DNA of 64,000 nt from JSC-12 sp033764965. Its GTDB lineage: Bacteria; Cyanobacteriota; Cyanobacteriia; Leptolyngbyales; Leptolyngbyaceae. Below, one piece after another: positions 8,090 to 16,786 of this stretch. A program made the position numbers and the translations under genes. Every line of letters begins with the position of its first letter. The stretch's first letter is position 1. The DNA is taken from NCBI GenBank assembly GCA_033764965.1, contig JANRIN010000149.1:1-64000 (forward strand), given 5' to 3'. A model generated the notes under the pieces. It was given only the letters and a program-made list of their open reading frames with translations. It was not told the DNA's origin and searched no databases.

Positions 8090-9496
8090 ATGCCGGAAAC
8101 GGAACAGTCCATTGCCCAGCTTCGGTTGGTGCAAAATCAGGCACAAGCTGCCCCCAAACAGAAAATATATCCCCTATCAAGTGGGAGTTCTGCTGTGTTG
8201 GGGCGAGACTTCCGTTGTCAAATCGTGCTAGATCCGACGCTCTACCGCTCGGTGTCACGGCGACATATCGAAATTAGTTCATTGTCTGGAATTTTGACTC
8301 CGGATGGATTGCCGGTTTGGCAGGTTTGTGACCTAAATAGCCGCAACGGGACTTTTGTGAATGGAGAGCGGTTGCAGGGTTGTAAAGTTCTGAGCATGGG
8401 CGATCGCATCGCGTTAGGACAAAACGGACCAGAATTTGTGTTTGAGTATCAGCCCAACTCAACACCTGAAATCACGTTTCGGAGTAGTCCGGCTCCGCTT
8501 TCCATACCAGATCTATACCCCACGGCTCCACCTCCCAGCCGTCCAATGGTTCCTCGATCGCCGGAATCAGTCAGCATGACCCAACTTTTCCCCATCCTCT
8601 CCACAGGGCGAGAGTTGGCACGCAAAGCCTATCTTCTACCCGCTGGCATCACGATTCTGTGTGTGGTGCTGTTATTCCTCTCGATCGGCAATTCGATCGC
8701 CTTTAACTTTCTCCTGGCATCTTACCTGGCAGGAGCCGCCTACTACTTTATTTATCAGCTTTGTGGTAAGCGCAAACCCTGGTGGATTGTTGCCGCCATG
8801 ATGGCAACCACTGCCTTGCTAATCATGAGTCCAGCTTTGGAACTGTTTGTGTTTATCTTCCATCGCGTGTTGCCTGGAAACCTTGCCAACACAACCGCCC
8901 AAACTAACCCCTTCATTTTGCTGATCAAAATGTTTTTTGGGGCAGGGCTGATGGAAGAAGTGCTCAAGGCAATGCCAGTCCTCCTGGCAGCCTGGGTTGG
9001 CACTCGTTTAAGGTCTCCATTGCGGCAAAAAGTAGGCGTTTGGGAACCGTTAGATGGCATTCTATTAGGTGCAGCGGCAGCAGTTGGATTTAGTTTGATG
9101 GAAACTCTAGGCGTTTACATTCCCGCTACCTACAAGTCTGCCCTAACACAAGTTGGACAAGAGGCGGCTCAACTGGCTGGCTTACAGCTTTTGATTCCAC
9201 GAGTGCTGGGTTTAGTCGCCGGACACATGGCATACAGTGGCTACTTCGGCTACTTCATTGGGCTGAGTATGCTGCGCCGTCGTCAGCGCAAGTTGATTCT
9301 CCTGGTGGGGTTGCTCACTGCTGCGATTCTGCACACGCTCTGGAATGCAGCGGGTATGTTGAATCCCGTCTTCTTGACCTTGATTGGGGGAGTTTCCTAT
9401 GCTTTTCTAGGAGCTGCGATTTTGAAAGCCCGATCGCTCTCTCCCACTCGATCGCAAAATTTTGCGACCCGCTTCATGCACAAGTCAGGGCAGTGA
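8090..9496 (+). CDS. FHA domain fused to a PrsW-type intramembrane protease
   Basis: 468 residues. An N-terminal FHA phosphothreonine-binding domain (about 25-120) shows the GR, SRRH and NGTFVNGERL signatures. A proline-rich linker (about 135-165) leads into eight or so transmembrane helices of the PrsW/CPBP-like glutamic protease type. The motif EEVLKAMPV (Glu289, Glu290, Lys293) and later SLMETLG, GHMAYSGYF and ILHTLWNAAG match the PrsW conserved positions. Bacillus PrsW cleaves an anti-sigma factor; here the substrate is unknown. The FHA module suggests recruitment by Thr phosphorylation. A response regulator starts 7 bases after the stop, indicating an operon. Confidence 0.85.
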   Translation: MPETEQSIAQLRLVQNQAQAAPKQKIYPLSSGSSAVLGRDFRCQIVLDPTLYRSVSRRHIEISSLSGILTPDGLPVWQVCDLNSRNGTFVNGERLQGCKVLSMGDRIALGQNGPEFVFEYQPNSTPEITFRSSPAPLSIPDLYPTAPPPSRPMVPRSPESVSMTQLFPILSTGRELARKAYLLPAGITILCVVLLFLSIGNSIAFNFLLASYLAGAAYYFIYQLCGKRKPWWIVAAMMATTALLIMSPALELFVFIFHRVLPGNLANTTAQTNPFILLIKMFFGAGLMEEVLKAMPVLLAAWVGTRLRSPLRQKVGVWEPLDGILLGAAAAVGFSLMETLGVYIPATYKSALTQVGQEAAQLAGLQLLIPRVLGLVAGHMAYSGYFGYFIGLSMLRRRQRKLILLVGLLTAAILHTLWNAAGMLNPVFLTLIGGVSYAFLGAAILKARSLSPTRSQNFATRFMHKSGQ

Positions 9497-9503
9497 CAAA
9501 CGA

Positions 9504-9899
9504 ATGAATCGCCCGTCTTCTGAAACTGCTTCTACAACCTTCCGCATCCTGGTTGTCGATGATATTCCCGACAACTACGTTTTGTTACAAACAATTCTAG
9601 AAAGTGAAGGGTATCAGGTTGAAACTGCCGACAACGGCAAGGTGGCACTGGAGAAAGTTGCTGCCAATCCACCCGATTTAGTCTTGCTAGATGTGATGAT
9701 GCCAGATATGGACGGTTTTGAAGTGGCTCAGGCAATTCGGCAAAATACAGCCTTCCCCTCTATCCCGATTCTATTAGTGACCGGCTATGGTGAGCCAGAC
9801 TTGACTAATAGTTCCGAGTTCAACGGGTTTATTTACAAGCCGATCGATTTCGACCAATTGTTGAGCCAAATCCAAGCCATTCTACAATCGCGCAACTGA
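9504..9899 (+). CDS. Single-domain response regulator (receiver only)
   Basis: 131 residues of CheY-like receiver with no output domain. The acidic pocket is Asp19-Asp20 (LVVDD), the phosphoacceptor Asp63 (LLDVMMPDMDG), the switch Thr lies in LLVTGYG, and the conserved Lys in FIYKPIDF. ATG 9504 is chosen because it sits seven bases after the FHA-PrsW stop and opens right before the first strand. It probably acts through protein contact. The cognate kinase is not adjacent; the only histidine kinase in the window is at 45.6 kb. Confidence 0.92.
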   Translation: MNRPSSETASTTFRILVVDDIPDNYVLLQTILESEGYQVETADNGKVALEKVAANPPDLVLLDVMMPDMDGFEVAQAIRQNTAFPSIPILLVTGYGEPDLTNSSEFNGFIYKPIDFDQLLSQIQAILQSRN

Positions 9900-10095
9900 C
9901 AGTTGCATTAACTTACATCCTGCACCCTTCTCAACAGTCGCCCTGAACTAAAGTACTGGATCAAAACCTAAGTCAGTTTTAACTGACTGGAAAACTTACT
10001 GGAAAAGGTTCGTAACCCGTTTGAACGAGTTTCAACTTTGGTCCTGAAATTTGTTTCAAGGCTCTTTTCGCGGCGGGTGCAAGATTTCAAATACA

Positions 10096-10416
10096 CTACT
10101 TCACAGAAACTGCATCAACTTCAACCACATCATCAACCACAGCCGCATTAGTTGAATTAGGTTGAGTAGAAGTTGTCCCAGACGCGTCACTTTTACTTGC
10201 TTTGAGCCTATCCAATAAGATGGAAGAAACTTCTGCAACAAGCAACGTTGCAATCACACCGTCATCAATCCAGCCAATGATGGGGAATATATCTGGGGAG
10301 ATGTCAATTGGACTCAGAAGATATAGTAGCGACCCACCAACGATCCACCAACGGTACTTAGGATTGCGAATGGTTTCGCGATACCAGTTATACAGTGACT
10401 CAACTGAAAATTTCAT
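10096..10416 (-). CDS. YkvA/DUF1232-family small membrane protein
   Basis: 106 residues. The core WWIVGGSLLYLLSPIDISPD followed by IIGWIDDGVIATLL is the DUF1232 (YkvA) signature, with the PIDxxPD motif and a conserved WxDD. The function of the family is not established. ATG 10416 is preferred over the upstream ATG at 10566 because GGAGGG lies at the right distance before it and the upstream extension does not look like family sequence. The tail after residue 75 is polar and rich in Ser, Thr, Asn and Val. It is 155 bases downstream of the large TPR gene on the same strand. Confidence 0.85.
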   Translation of the reverse strand: MKFSVESLYNWYRETIRNPKYRWWIVGGSLLYLLSPIDISPDIFPIIGWIDDGVIATLLVAEVSSILLDRLKASKSDASGTTSTQPNSTNAAVVDDVVEVDAVSVK

Positions 10417-10570
10417 GGCTAATTGCCCTCCAATTACACTCTTAATCGTGTCAAATTCCTGATAAGAATTCTGGTGTGGATAACCCTTGTATTTGTCGTA
10501 TAAGTCCCACCTGATGAGACTAAGTTGGCTCCCTGATCTTGCTTGTACCTTGAGCCGAGCAAACATGGTT

Positions 10571-13330
10571 CTACCCCATGACGTACTTCTCTAATCCGTT
10601 GACAGTCATGTTGTGGCTACGATGAAATCCCAGTAGATTATCGAAAGCCATTGAACCGAACACATTGCGCGAATTTTGCAAGTAATTATTAGGGTCGTAT
10701 AAACGGGGACGATAAATATACAGGTCATAGCCCAAGGCAATCAGGCTAGAGGCAACTTCAACAGGAACTCGTCGATCGCTGACCACATAGACGATCGGCT
10801 GGCACCGTTGCAACGTTTGGCTGGCTCCTTGCAAAACCGATGCCAGCATCTCACCCACGTCTATTTTAATTAACCGACAATTGGGAATTCCGAAACTATC
10901 GAGGGTGGCAGTTTGAACTTGTTCTCCCGGTTGGCTCAGGCTACTAGAACTGCCGGTCAAAGACGACAGGGGAATAAATCCAATCGCTTCACTCAGGGCA
11001 ACTTGGTAGCTGTAGGTATTGGTGATGCTATTGAGCGCCAGATTGGCACACAACATCTGAAAGTTCATACGCTGTGGCTCGATCGCAAACACCCTGCCCT
11101 GCAAACCTACGGTTTTTGCCAAAAATACTGTATGTGCGCCAATATTGGCACCTACGTCAACCACCGTGTTGCCAAGCTGAATCAAAGTCTTGAATAAATT
11201 AATTTCGCCCTCACTCCACTCACCGTACAGATCCAGCGATCGCCCCACAGTCAAGTCATTTACGTTGTGCAGGAAAAAGCCATGCCGACATTGTTTAATC
11301 CGGTTGAAGCCTGTGAGGGTTAGGGTTGGGGGGTTGGGGGTTGGAAGGGGAGGGGAGAGGGGTTGGGGTTGGGGGGTTGGGGGTTGGGCTTCGACGTGAG
11401 CGCTCAGTCGAATGGGGCTGGGAGAGGAGGAGACAGGGGAGGGAGGGAAGAGGGGTTGGTTCGTTGGTTGGGCTAATTTTTCTTGCAGTGCCGCTTTGAC
11501 TCGATCGAATACGTCGTCCCAAACACCGGGTTGATGCTGGCGAAAAAGGCGCACGGTGGGATACCAGGGATTATCGTCCCGGTTCAGCAGCCAGCGCCAA
11601 TCGGGAACATGGGCCAGCACAATCCAGGTGGTTTTTCCTAAAGCACCTGCTAAATGGGCAACGGCGGTATCCACGGTAATGACAAGATCAAGTTGGGCGA
11701 TCGCCGCTGCAGTGTCGGCAAAATCAGTGAGTTGATGCTGTAAATCCTGGAGGCGATCGTGTCCTTGTAGGGCGGGTTGATCTGCTTCCGTAACATCTTT
11801 TTGCAAGCTATAGAGGGCAATGTGGGGGATTTCCAGGAGGCGGAGAAAATAATCCACAGAGCACGATCGCTTGCCAAAGGTGGAATTGCTGGGATTGGTC
11901 GCCCACACAAACCCAACCTTTAAGCGGGTGTTGGCTGGCGTATGGAGTTGGATGACGGAGTCCGTTGGCGGAAAAACGTAGGGCACCGTTGCGGGAATGG
12001 TTTCTAGCGTCGTGCCCAGGATGTAGGGCAATTCCATCAGAGGGGCATGGAGATGGGTTTCCACATTATCTTTATCGCGATCGGCACACTGGTAAACTCC
12101 CGGAATGGTTGCCAACAAACGCAACAGCGGTTTCTGGCACGCAATCACCACCTGCCCGCCGCGTTGGGCAACGAGAGGGGCGTAGCGGGCAAACTGAATA
12201 GTATCTCCAAAGCCTTGCTCTGCCGTGAGCAAAATAATTTTTCCGGTTAAATCTTCGCCTTTCCAGAGGGCGTGGGTATAGCGCAAATCGGGACATTGTT
12301 TGGTATTCCAGCGCCAGTGGTATTCGGCGAATCCGCGTTGAAAGTCGCCCACTTGCAGCAAAATAATCCCCAGGTTTAAGTGAGCGTCTGCAAAATCAGG
12401 ACGATGTTGGATCGCAGCTTCGTAGCAGGCGATCGCATCTTCCATCCGTCCCAAATCGACTAAAACGCAACCGTAGGTATTGTGGGCATCGGCGTTGTTG
12501 GGCTGGAGCCGAATGGATTCCTGGCAGTAGGCGATCGCCTGGTCGTAATCACCCAACTCCCGCATGGTGTTGCCCAGGTTAATGTAGGCATTAGTGTAGT
12601 GCGGATTAACGGAAATTGCTGTCTGAAAATGGTGAGCCGCTTCCTCTAGTTTGCGCTGTTGCTTCAAGGCAATGCCGAGATTGTCGTGGGCGCTGACGTA
12701 GTTGGGCAGGGTGGCAATTGCTTGTCGATACTGCTCGATCGCTGCATCAAGTTTTCCTTTTTGATACAACGCCACTCCCAGACTGTTTCTGGCGCTGGCA
12801 TGGGATGGTTCCAATTCAACTGCTTTTTCGTAGTGCACGATGGCTTCGTCGGCTTTACCCTGGCGATAGAGTGCCATGCCCAGGTTGTGGTGAGCGTTGG
12901 CATAGTTGGGCATCAATTCCACAGCGCGTTGGTAGGACGCAATCGCCTCATCAACCTGATTGTTTTCGTACAGCGCGATCGCCAGATTGTAGTGAGCCTT
13001 TGCATTTTGAGGAATGAGTGCGACGGATTGGCGATGATGGGCGATCGCGTCCTCAAAGCGGCGTAACTTCAGCAGTACCGATCCCAAATTGCCGTGTGCC
13101 TCTGGCGAATTGGGCTGGAGTTGCAAGACTTTTTCGTACCGTGCCACGCTCTCCACCGTTCGACCCAATTGATCCGCAATCAGGGCTAACCAGAACCAGG
13201 CTTCCAGATGGTTGGGATCACGGGCGACGACCTGGTGATACAGTGTTTCTGCATCAGACAAATTTCCACTTTGAAAATGCTGTTGAGCCTGGGTTAGCTG
13301 AGTTGCGATCGCAGTCACCATTGACACCAT
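10571..13330 (-). CDS. TPR repeats + GT9-like glycosyltransferase + FkbM methyltransferase fusion
   Basis: 919 residues in three parts. Residues about 10-350 are roughly ten TPR units (repeated A-x-x-x-x-G-x-A, N-Y-A-x-A-H-x-N-L-G). Residues about 360-615 resemble the C-terminal half of ADP-heptose-type glycosyltransferases, with TAEQGFGDTIQFARY, DLVITVDTAVAHLAGALG and VPDWRWLLNRDDNPWYP. Residues about 700-880 carry the FkbM methyltransferase signature VVDVGANIGAHTVFL and VFAIEPQRMN. A Pro/Ser linker (about 618-675) is encoded by a G-rich repeat tract. It probably modifies a glycan or glycosylated protein; donor and acceptor are unknown. ATG 13321 is an alternative start. Confidence 0.88.
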   Translation of the reverse strand: MVSMVTAIATQLTQAQQHFQSGNLSDAETLYHQVVARDPNHLEAWFWLALIADQLGRTVESVARYEKVLQLQPNSPEAHGNLGSVLLKLRRFEDAIAHHRQSVALIPQNAKAHYNLAIALYENNQVDEAIASYQRAVELMPNYANAHHNLGMALYRQGKADEAIVHYEKAVELEPSHASARNSLGVALYQKGKLDAAIEQYRQAIATLPNYVSAHDNLGIALKQQRKLEEAAHHFQTAISVNPHYTNAYINLGNTMRELGDYDQAIAYCQESIRLQPNNADAHNTYGCVLVDLGRMEDAIACYEAAIQHRPDFADAHLNLGIILLQVGDFQRGFAEYHWRWNTKQCPDLRYTHALWKGEDLTGKIILLTAEQGFGDTIQFARYAPLVAQRGGQVVIACQKPLLRLLATIPGVYQCADRDKDNVETHLHAPLMELPYILGTTLETIPATVPYVFPPTDSVIQLHTPANTRLKVGFVWATNPSNSTFGKRSCSVDYFLRLLEIPHIALYSLQKDVTEADQPALQGHDRLQDLQHQLTDFADTAAAIAQLDLVITVDTAVAHLAGALGKTTWIVLAHVPDWRWLLNRDDNPWYPTVRLFRQHQPGVWDDVFDRVKAALQEKLAQPTNQPLFPPSPVSSSPSPIRLSAHVEAQPPTPQPQPLSPPLPTPNPPTLTLTGFNRIKQCRHGFFLHNVNDLTVGRSLDLYGEWSEGEINLFKTLIQLGNTVVDVGANIGAHTVFLAKTVGLQGRVFAIEPQRMNFQMLCANLALNSITNTYSYQVALSEAIGFIPLSSLTGSSSSLSQPGEQVQTATLDSFGIPNCRLIKIDVGEMLASVLQGASQTLQRCQPIVYVVSDRRVPVEVASSLIALGYDLYIYRPRLYDPNNYLQNSRNVFGSMAFDNLLGFHRSHNMTVNGLEKYVMG
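11310..11470. repeat. Low-complexity G-rich tract inside a coding region
   Basis: Runs of GGGGTTGGG and GGGAGGGG variants that, read on the minus strand, encode a Pro/Ser/Thr/Gln-rich linker between the glycosyltransferase-like and FkbM domains. The composition matches the tract at 546-600. The reading frame is kept throughout, so the element has been tolerated as a linker. Confidence 0.6.
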
Positions 13331-13723
13331 GAATTGCTGAACGAAACGAACAAATTATGCTTGACATTTTATAGCTTTAGTCAAAACGCATCAGGCAGCG
13401 CTAAGGGGCGTGACGCAAATAACATCCGGAGTTAGTCATACTGAACAGGCGGAGCGAAGTGAAGCATCTCTGCGATTCTTCGCTAACCGCTCAGAATGAC
13501 AACTTCGCCGATATTAGTTAATTGTCATCATTAATTAATTGTCATCCCTAAGAAATCACTGCATCGGCTGTTGGCTGTGAGCTATTGGCTAAGAATGCAA
13601 AGCTATGCCCGTCTTTGGAGATAACTACCGTCTCTTCAGGTTGCACCTCCAGGCAGACAAAAATCTGTAGCTCAGTCAGTAGCATTGCTTTAAACAAACG
13701 TAATGCAAGCAGGGGTGAAGGTT
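13331..13723. other. Divergent spacer between the TPR fusion gene and the Hlip gene
   Basis: 393 bases without a convincing gene. The spacer holds the promoters of both flanking genes, a 66-bp imperfect palindrome (13435-13500) and a direct repetition of TAATTGTCAT at about 13519 and 13537. A TTGACA box occurs at 13361 but no -10 box sits at the right distance. Confidence 0.5.
13435..13500. repeat. Imperfect palindromic repeat (GTCATACTGA ... TCAGAATGAC)
   Basis: The ends GTCATACTGA and TCAGAATGAC are imperfect inverted copies, and inside them GGAGCGAAG faces CTTCGCTAACC. The motif family (GTCATTCTGAGCGAAG ...) is one I associate with dispersed palindromes in many bacteria. There is no coding content. 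It could fold into a cruciform or RNA hairpin between two divergent genes. Confidence 0.5.
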
Positions 13724-13930
13724 ATGGATAACCCAAACGATAAGATTTCAAATGTTCCCACCGAATCCAAAGAGTACAACGGAGCCGATCGCAATGCCTG
13801 GTTGGTGGGCATCAATCCCCAACAGGAAATTTGGAATGGTCGTCTCGCCATGATTGGGTTTGTGGCTTACCTGTTCTGGGATATGGCTGGCTACAGTGTG
13901 GTGCGTGATGTGCTGCATCTGGTTCGCTAA
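13724..13930 (+). CDS. High-light-inducible protein (one-helix CAB/ELIP/Hlip)
   Basis: 68 residues with the chlorophyll-binding signature QEIWNGRLAMIGFVAYL (about 34-50), whose Glu and Asn-Arg ligands pigment in dimers of one-helix proteins. Hlips bind chlorophyll and carotenoid at photosystem II assembly modules and dissipate energy under light stress in the thylakoid. The N-terminal 30 residues are polar. ATG 13724 is chosen over 13703 because GGGTGAAGG precedes it closely. Flanked by long spacers, it is probably monocistronic. Which Hlip paralogue it is cannot be decided from the sequence. Confidence 0.92.
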   Translation: MDNPNDKISNVPTESKEYNGADRNAWLVGINPQQEIWNGRLAMIGFVAYLFWDMAGYSVVRDVLHLVR

Positions 13931-14033
13931 TTGGGTTTTCCTGTGTTTAGAACGGTCATGTATTTGAGACAGCACGGTTAAGCTCAACGGGTACGGTAGC
14001 GTAAGGGGAATTCTCTTACAGGAGCCGTACCCC

Positions 14034-14741
14034 ATGTCTCAGCCTATCCCCAGGAAAAATATCGAAAAGGCGATCGTCAAGGGAGCGAAGAAAGTCATTG
14101 CAAAAAGTGGATTAATTCCTCCAACCCAAAGTGGCAACAAGGAATTGAACCATTGGGCAACCCATCTTTCCATTCAATCGTTTCCAGATGTTCAAGCCGC
14201 ATTCCAGTTTGGAGAGAGTTTGGGTCAGCAGATTGTGGAGTTGTCGCAAGCACAAAATAAACAGCATTTGGATGGGGGTGTTATTCGGCAACTGCGATCG
14301 CAAAAGAACGTCCCAACCATTCCTGCGGCTTCGGCAACTACGGCTTCAGTCCAGTCTGCCAGTGCTCCTGTTACGGCTGCACCCACGACTGAACCCGTTG
14401 CAGTGTCGCAACCCGTAGTGCAACCAGAGCCAGATGGGGTGGATGCGATCGTGCCTGACTCCAACATTTCTGACCCCACTGAAGATATTGAGGATATTGA
14501 AGAATTGGAGGTGCCAATGGCTAATTCTAACGAGAAGTCTGTATCGATTCCGGTTGAACAACCAGAATCAACCGAGGAAGCTGCAACTGTAGGCGCAGTG
14601 GAAGACGATGAAGCCATTCCAGCCGATCCTGAAGCTGCCAAGGTAGAACTTGATCCTGAACCTGCTAAAAAATCGGTGCCAGAGGAGCCAAAATCTGTTG
14701 CTGAAACTGATGCTCAGGAAGAGGCGATCGCAGGGGAATGA
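14034..14741 (+). CDS. Unknown protein with an acidic low-complexity C-terminal half
   Basis: 235 residues; no family recognised. Residues 1-90 look folded: a basic start (RKNIEKAIVKGAKKVIAKSG) and helical segments (HWATHLSIQSFPDVQAAFQF, LGQQIVELSQAQ). From about residue 100 the chain is Ala/Ser/Thr/Pro/Val-rich and then strongly acidic (EDIEDIEELEVP; many Glu, Asp and Pro), probably disordered. AGGAG precedes ATG 14034. It follows the Hlip gene by about 100 bases on the same strand. The charge split suggests a scaffold or nucleic-acid/protein adaptor, but that is inference. Confidence 0.75.
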   Translation: MSQPIPRKNIEKAIVKGAKKVIAKSGLIPPTQSGNKELNHWATHLSIQSFPDVQAAFQFGESLGQQIVELSQAQNKQHLDGGVIRQLRSQKNVPTIPAASATTASVQSASAPVTAAPTTEPVAVSQPVVQPEPDGVDAIVPDSNISDPTEDIEDIEELEVPMANSNEKSVSIPVEQPESTEEAATVGAVEDDEAIPADPEAAKVELDPEPAKKSVPEEPKSVAETDAQEEAIAGE

Positions 14742-14976
14742 GTACTTGATAGAGCAAAGCGGCTTTAAGGCTTCTTCCTGAATGATTCGTTGCCCTTGCC
14801 ATATCGCAGGCAGATGTCAGTTTTCAAATGAGATCAAAAGTGTTGAGCGATCGGTGATCTGAGTCACGCCTTGGCTTGAACAACATCACATCGTCTACTG
14901 ATCCCTATCAATCCGAATCTTTGGCAGATTACGAATAGTAGTAGTACGTCAATCCACCTGAACGGAACAAGCCCTC

Positions 14977-15177
14977 ATGATTCCTACTCTGGTCAAATCT
15001 GCTTTGCAAACGGGTTACTTAAGCGTTGAATCCGAAGGGTTAATTCGGCAAATGATTGCCCTCCGAAGTTGTGCCAAAAACGACATCGATGCGCTGGAAG
15101 TCTTGTACGAAGCCTTGCAGAAAGGGCATATTCAGCGGGAGGCTAGAGACAGCATCCAGTTGCCGATTTTGAAGTGA
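14977..15177 (+). CDS. Small unknown helical protein
   Basis: 66 residues beginning MIPTLVKSALQTGYLS. It looks wholly alpha-helical with alternating charged and hydrophobic residues (LIRQMIALRSCAKNDIDALE, VLYEALQKGHI). I do not recognise the family by name, but the sequence has normal codon use and an intact frame in an otherwise empty 640-base interval. The ribosome binding site is weak. It may be one of the small conserved cyanobacterial proteins of unknown role. Confidence 0.6.
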   Translation: MIPTLVKSALQTGYLSVESEGLIRQMIALRSCAKNDIDALEVLYEALQKGHIQREARDSIQLPILK

Positions 15178-15382
15178 GTAGGTGAACATCAATAATCTCT
15201 TGAGGGTGAGACACTCAGCAGTCCTTGTCTTGCGTGAACTGTCATGCACCAATGACCCGTGAAGAGGGACTTAATGATGCGACGGGCGACATTTCCCAAC
15301 CCCTAACCTCCCATCCTCTAGATTGGCAATTGTGCCGCTTGACTGCAAAATAAAGGCAGGTTGTTGCTGACTGGGAAAATCT

Positions 15383-16786
15383 ATGGCTACCCTACCCGCC
15401 AATACTAAGGATCTGTTGACGGATTTGATGACCCGTTATCGTTCCCAGGTGGATTATCTTGCAGTTCGATTGGAAGCCGCAGAGGGCACTGATATTCTGC
15501 TGCGAGGGACTAAAATTGAAACCCTAAGCGAGGGAATTTCCATTGGTGGACACGTTCGCGCTTGCCACAAAGGCGGATGGGGGTTTGCCAGCTTTAATCA
15601 GCTTTCAACACTTAAAGACCGAATTGAAGAAGCGATCGCCGCCGCACGATTGGTGGGAGATGAAGAAACAACCCTTTCTCCTGTACCCATCATCCAGGAT
15701 ATCTGCACGTTGCCGCTCATTGGTTCCGATCCACGCAACATTTCCCTTTCTCAAAAGAAAGAACTCTGTCACCACTACGGTGATATTCTCCGCACCTTCA
15801 GTTCTAAAATCGCCACGGTTTCCGTGCGTTATGGCGACAGTGCCCAGCGAGTAATCCTGGCAACCTCCGAAGGAACGCTGCTGGAGCAATCCTGGGTGGA
15901 TATGGAAATGCGGTTTGCGGCGACTGCCCGCAATGGAGAAACCGTACAAACAGGGCGAGAAACAACCGGATCTCGTAAAGCCTATGAAGACTTGCTGGGA
16001 TTGGATGATCAGGTTCAGAGCGCGGCTCAACGGGCAGTGGAGTCTCTGGTATTGCCTCCGGTGAAAGGAAACACTTATACGATCGTCATTGATCCCATCC
16101 TGACTGGACTGTTTGTGCATGAAGCATTTGGGCATCTTTCCGAAGCAGACATGGCTTACGAAAATCCAGATTTGATGGAAACGATGAGTTTGGGGCGGAG
16201 GTTTGGTCCGGAAGGATTGCAAATCTTTGACGGAGCCGCGCCTGAGGGACATCGAGGCAGTTACTTCTATGATGATGAGGGCACACCCGCAACCACTACG
16301 CAACTGATTAAAGACGGGGTTTTGGTGGGTCGGCTTCATTCCCGCGAAACGGCAGGCAAACTGGAGGAAACACCCACCGGAAACGCCCGCTGCCTCAACT
16401 ACCACTTTCCGCCGATCGTCCGCATGACGAATACCTGGATTGAACGGGGAACTACGCCTGTTGCCGATTTGTTTAACGGAATTCGTGAAGGAGTTTACGC
16501 CCGTAACTGGTTGGGCGGGATGACGAATGGCGAAATGTTCACCTTTACAGCAGGCGAAGCCTGGATGATTCGGAACGGCAAGATTGCTGAACCTGTGCGC
16601 GATGTCACCCTATCCGGAAATGCCTTCAAAACGCTGGCAGACATTGAAGCGATCGGGAATGATTTCTTCTGGGATGAATCCGGCGGGTGCGGTAAAGGCG
16701 GACAGGGGGGCTTGCCCGTTGGCTGTGGTGGACCCAGCTTACGGATTCGTAATGTGGTTGTGGGTGGAGAAGCGATCGACGATTAA
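15383..16786 (+). CDS. tldD: TldD/PmbA-family metalloprotease
   Basis: 467 residues. The HExxxH motif is in HEAFGHLSEADM (about residue 246), and the RLHSRETAGKL and GGMTNGEMFTF segments and the glycine-rich GGCGKGGQGGLPVGCGGPS end are typical of TldD rather than PmbA (TldE). In Escherichia coli TldD and TldE form a heterodimer that trims peptides such as microcin B17 precursor and CcdA. No tldE is adjacent here; it could lie elsewhere. A 336-base spacer separates it from ctaA. Confidence 0.93.
   Translation: MATLPANTKDLLTDLMTRYRSQVDYLAVRLEAAEGTDILLRGTKIETLSEGISIGGHVRACHKGGWGFASFNQLSTLKDRIEEAIAAARLVGDEETTLSPVPIIQDICTLPLIGSDPRNISLSQKKELCHHYGDILRTFSSKIATVSVRYGDSAQRVILATSEGTLLEQSWVDMEMRFAATARNGETVQTGRETTGSRKAYEDLLGLDDQVQSAAQRAVESLVLPPVKGNTYTIVIDPILTGLFVHEAFGHLSEADMAYENPDLMETMSLGRRFGPEGLQIFDGAAPEGHRGSYFYDDEGTPATTTQLIKDGVLVGRLHSRETAGKLEETPTGNARCLNYHFPPIVRMTNTWIERGTTPVADLFNGIREGVYARNWLGGMTNGEMFTFTAGEAWMIRNGKIAEPVRDVTLSGNAFKTLADIEAIGNDFFWDESGGCGKGGQGGLPVGCGGPSLRIRNVVVGGEAIDD

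Noticed and set aside
12500..12950. Apparent DNA repeats about 102 bases apart inside the TPR gene
   Set aside because: They are the coding consequence of 34-residue TPR units, not a CRISPR or satellite array; there are no constant direct repeats with unique spacers.
15605..16405. Long antisense frame across tldD (266 codons)
   Set aside because: tldD on the plus strand carries all its motifs; the antisense translation is rich in Cys, His, Arg and Ser with no fold signature.
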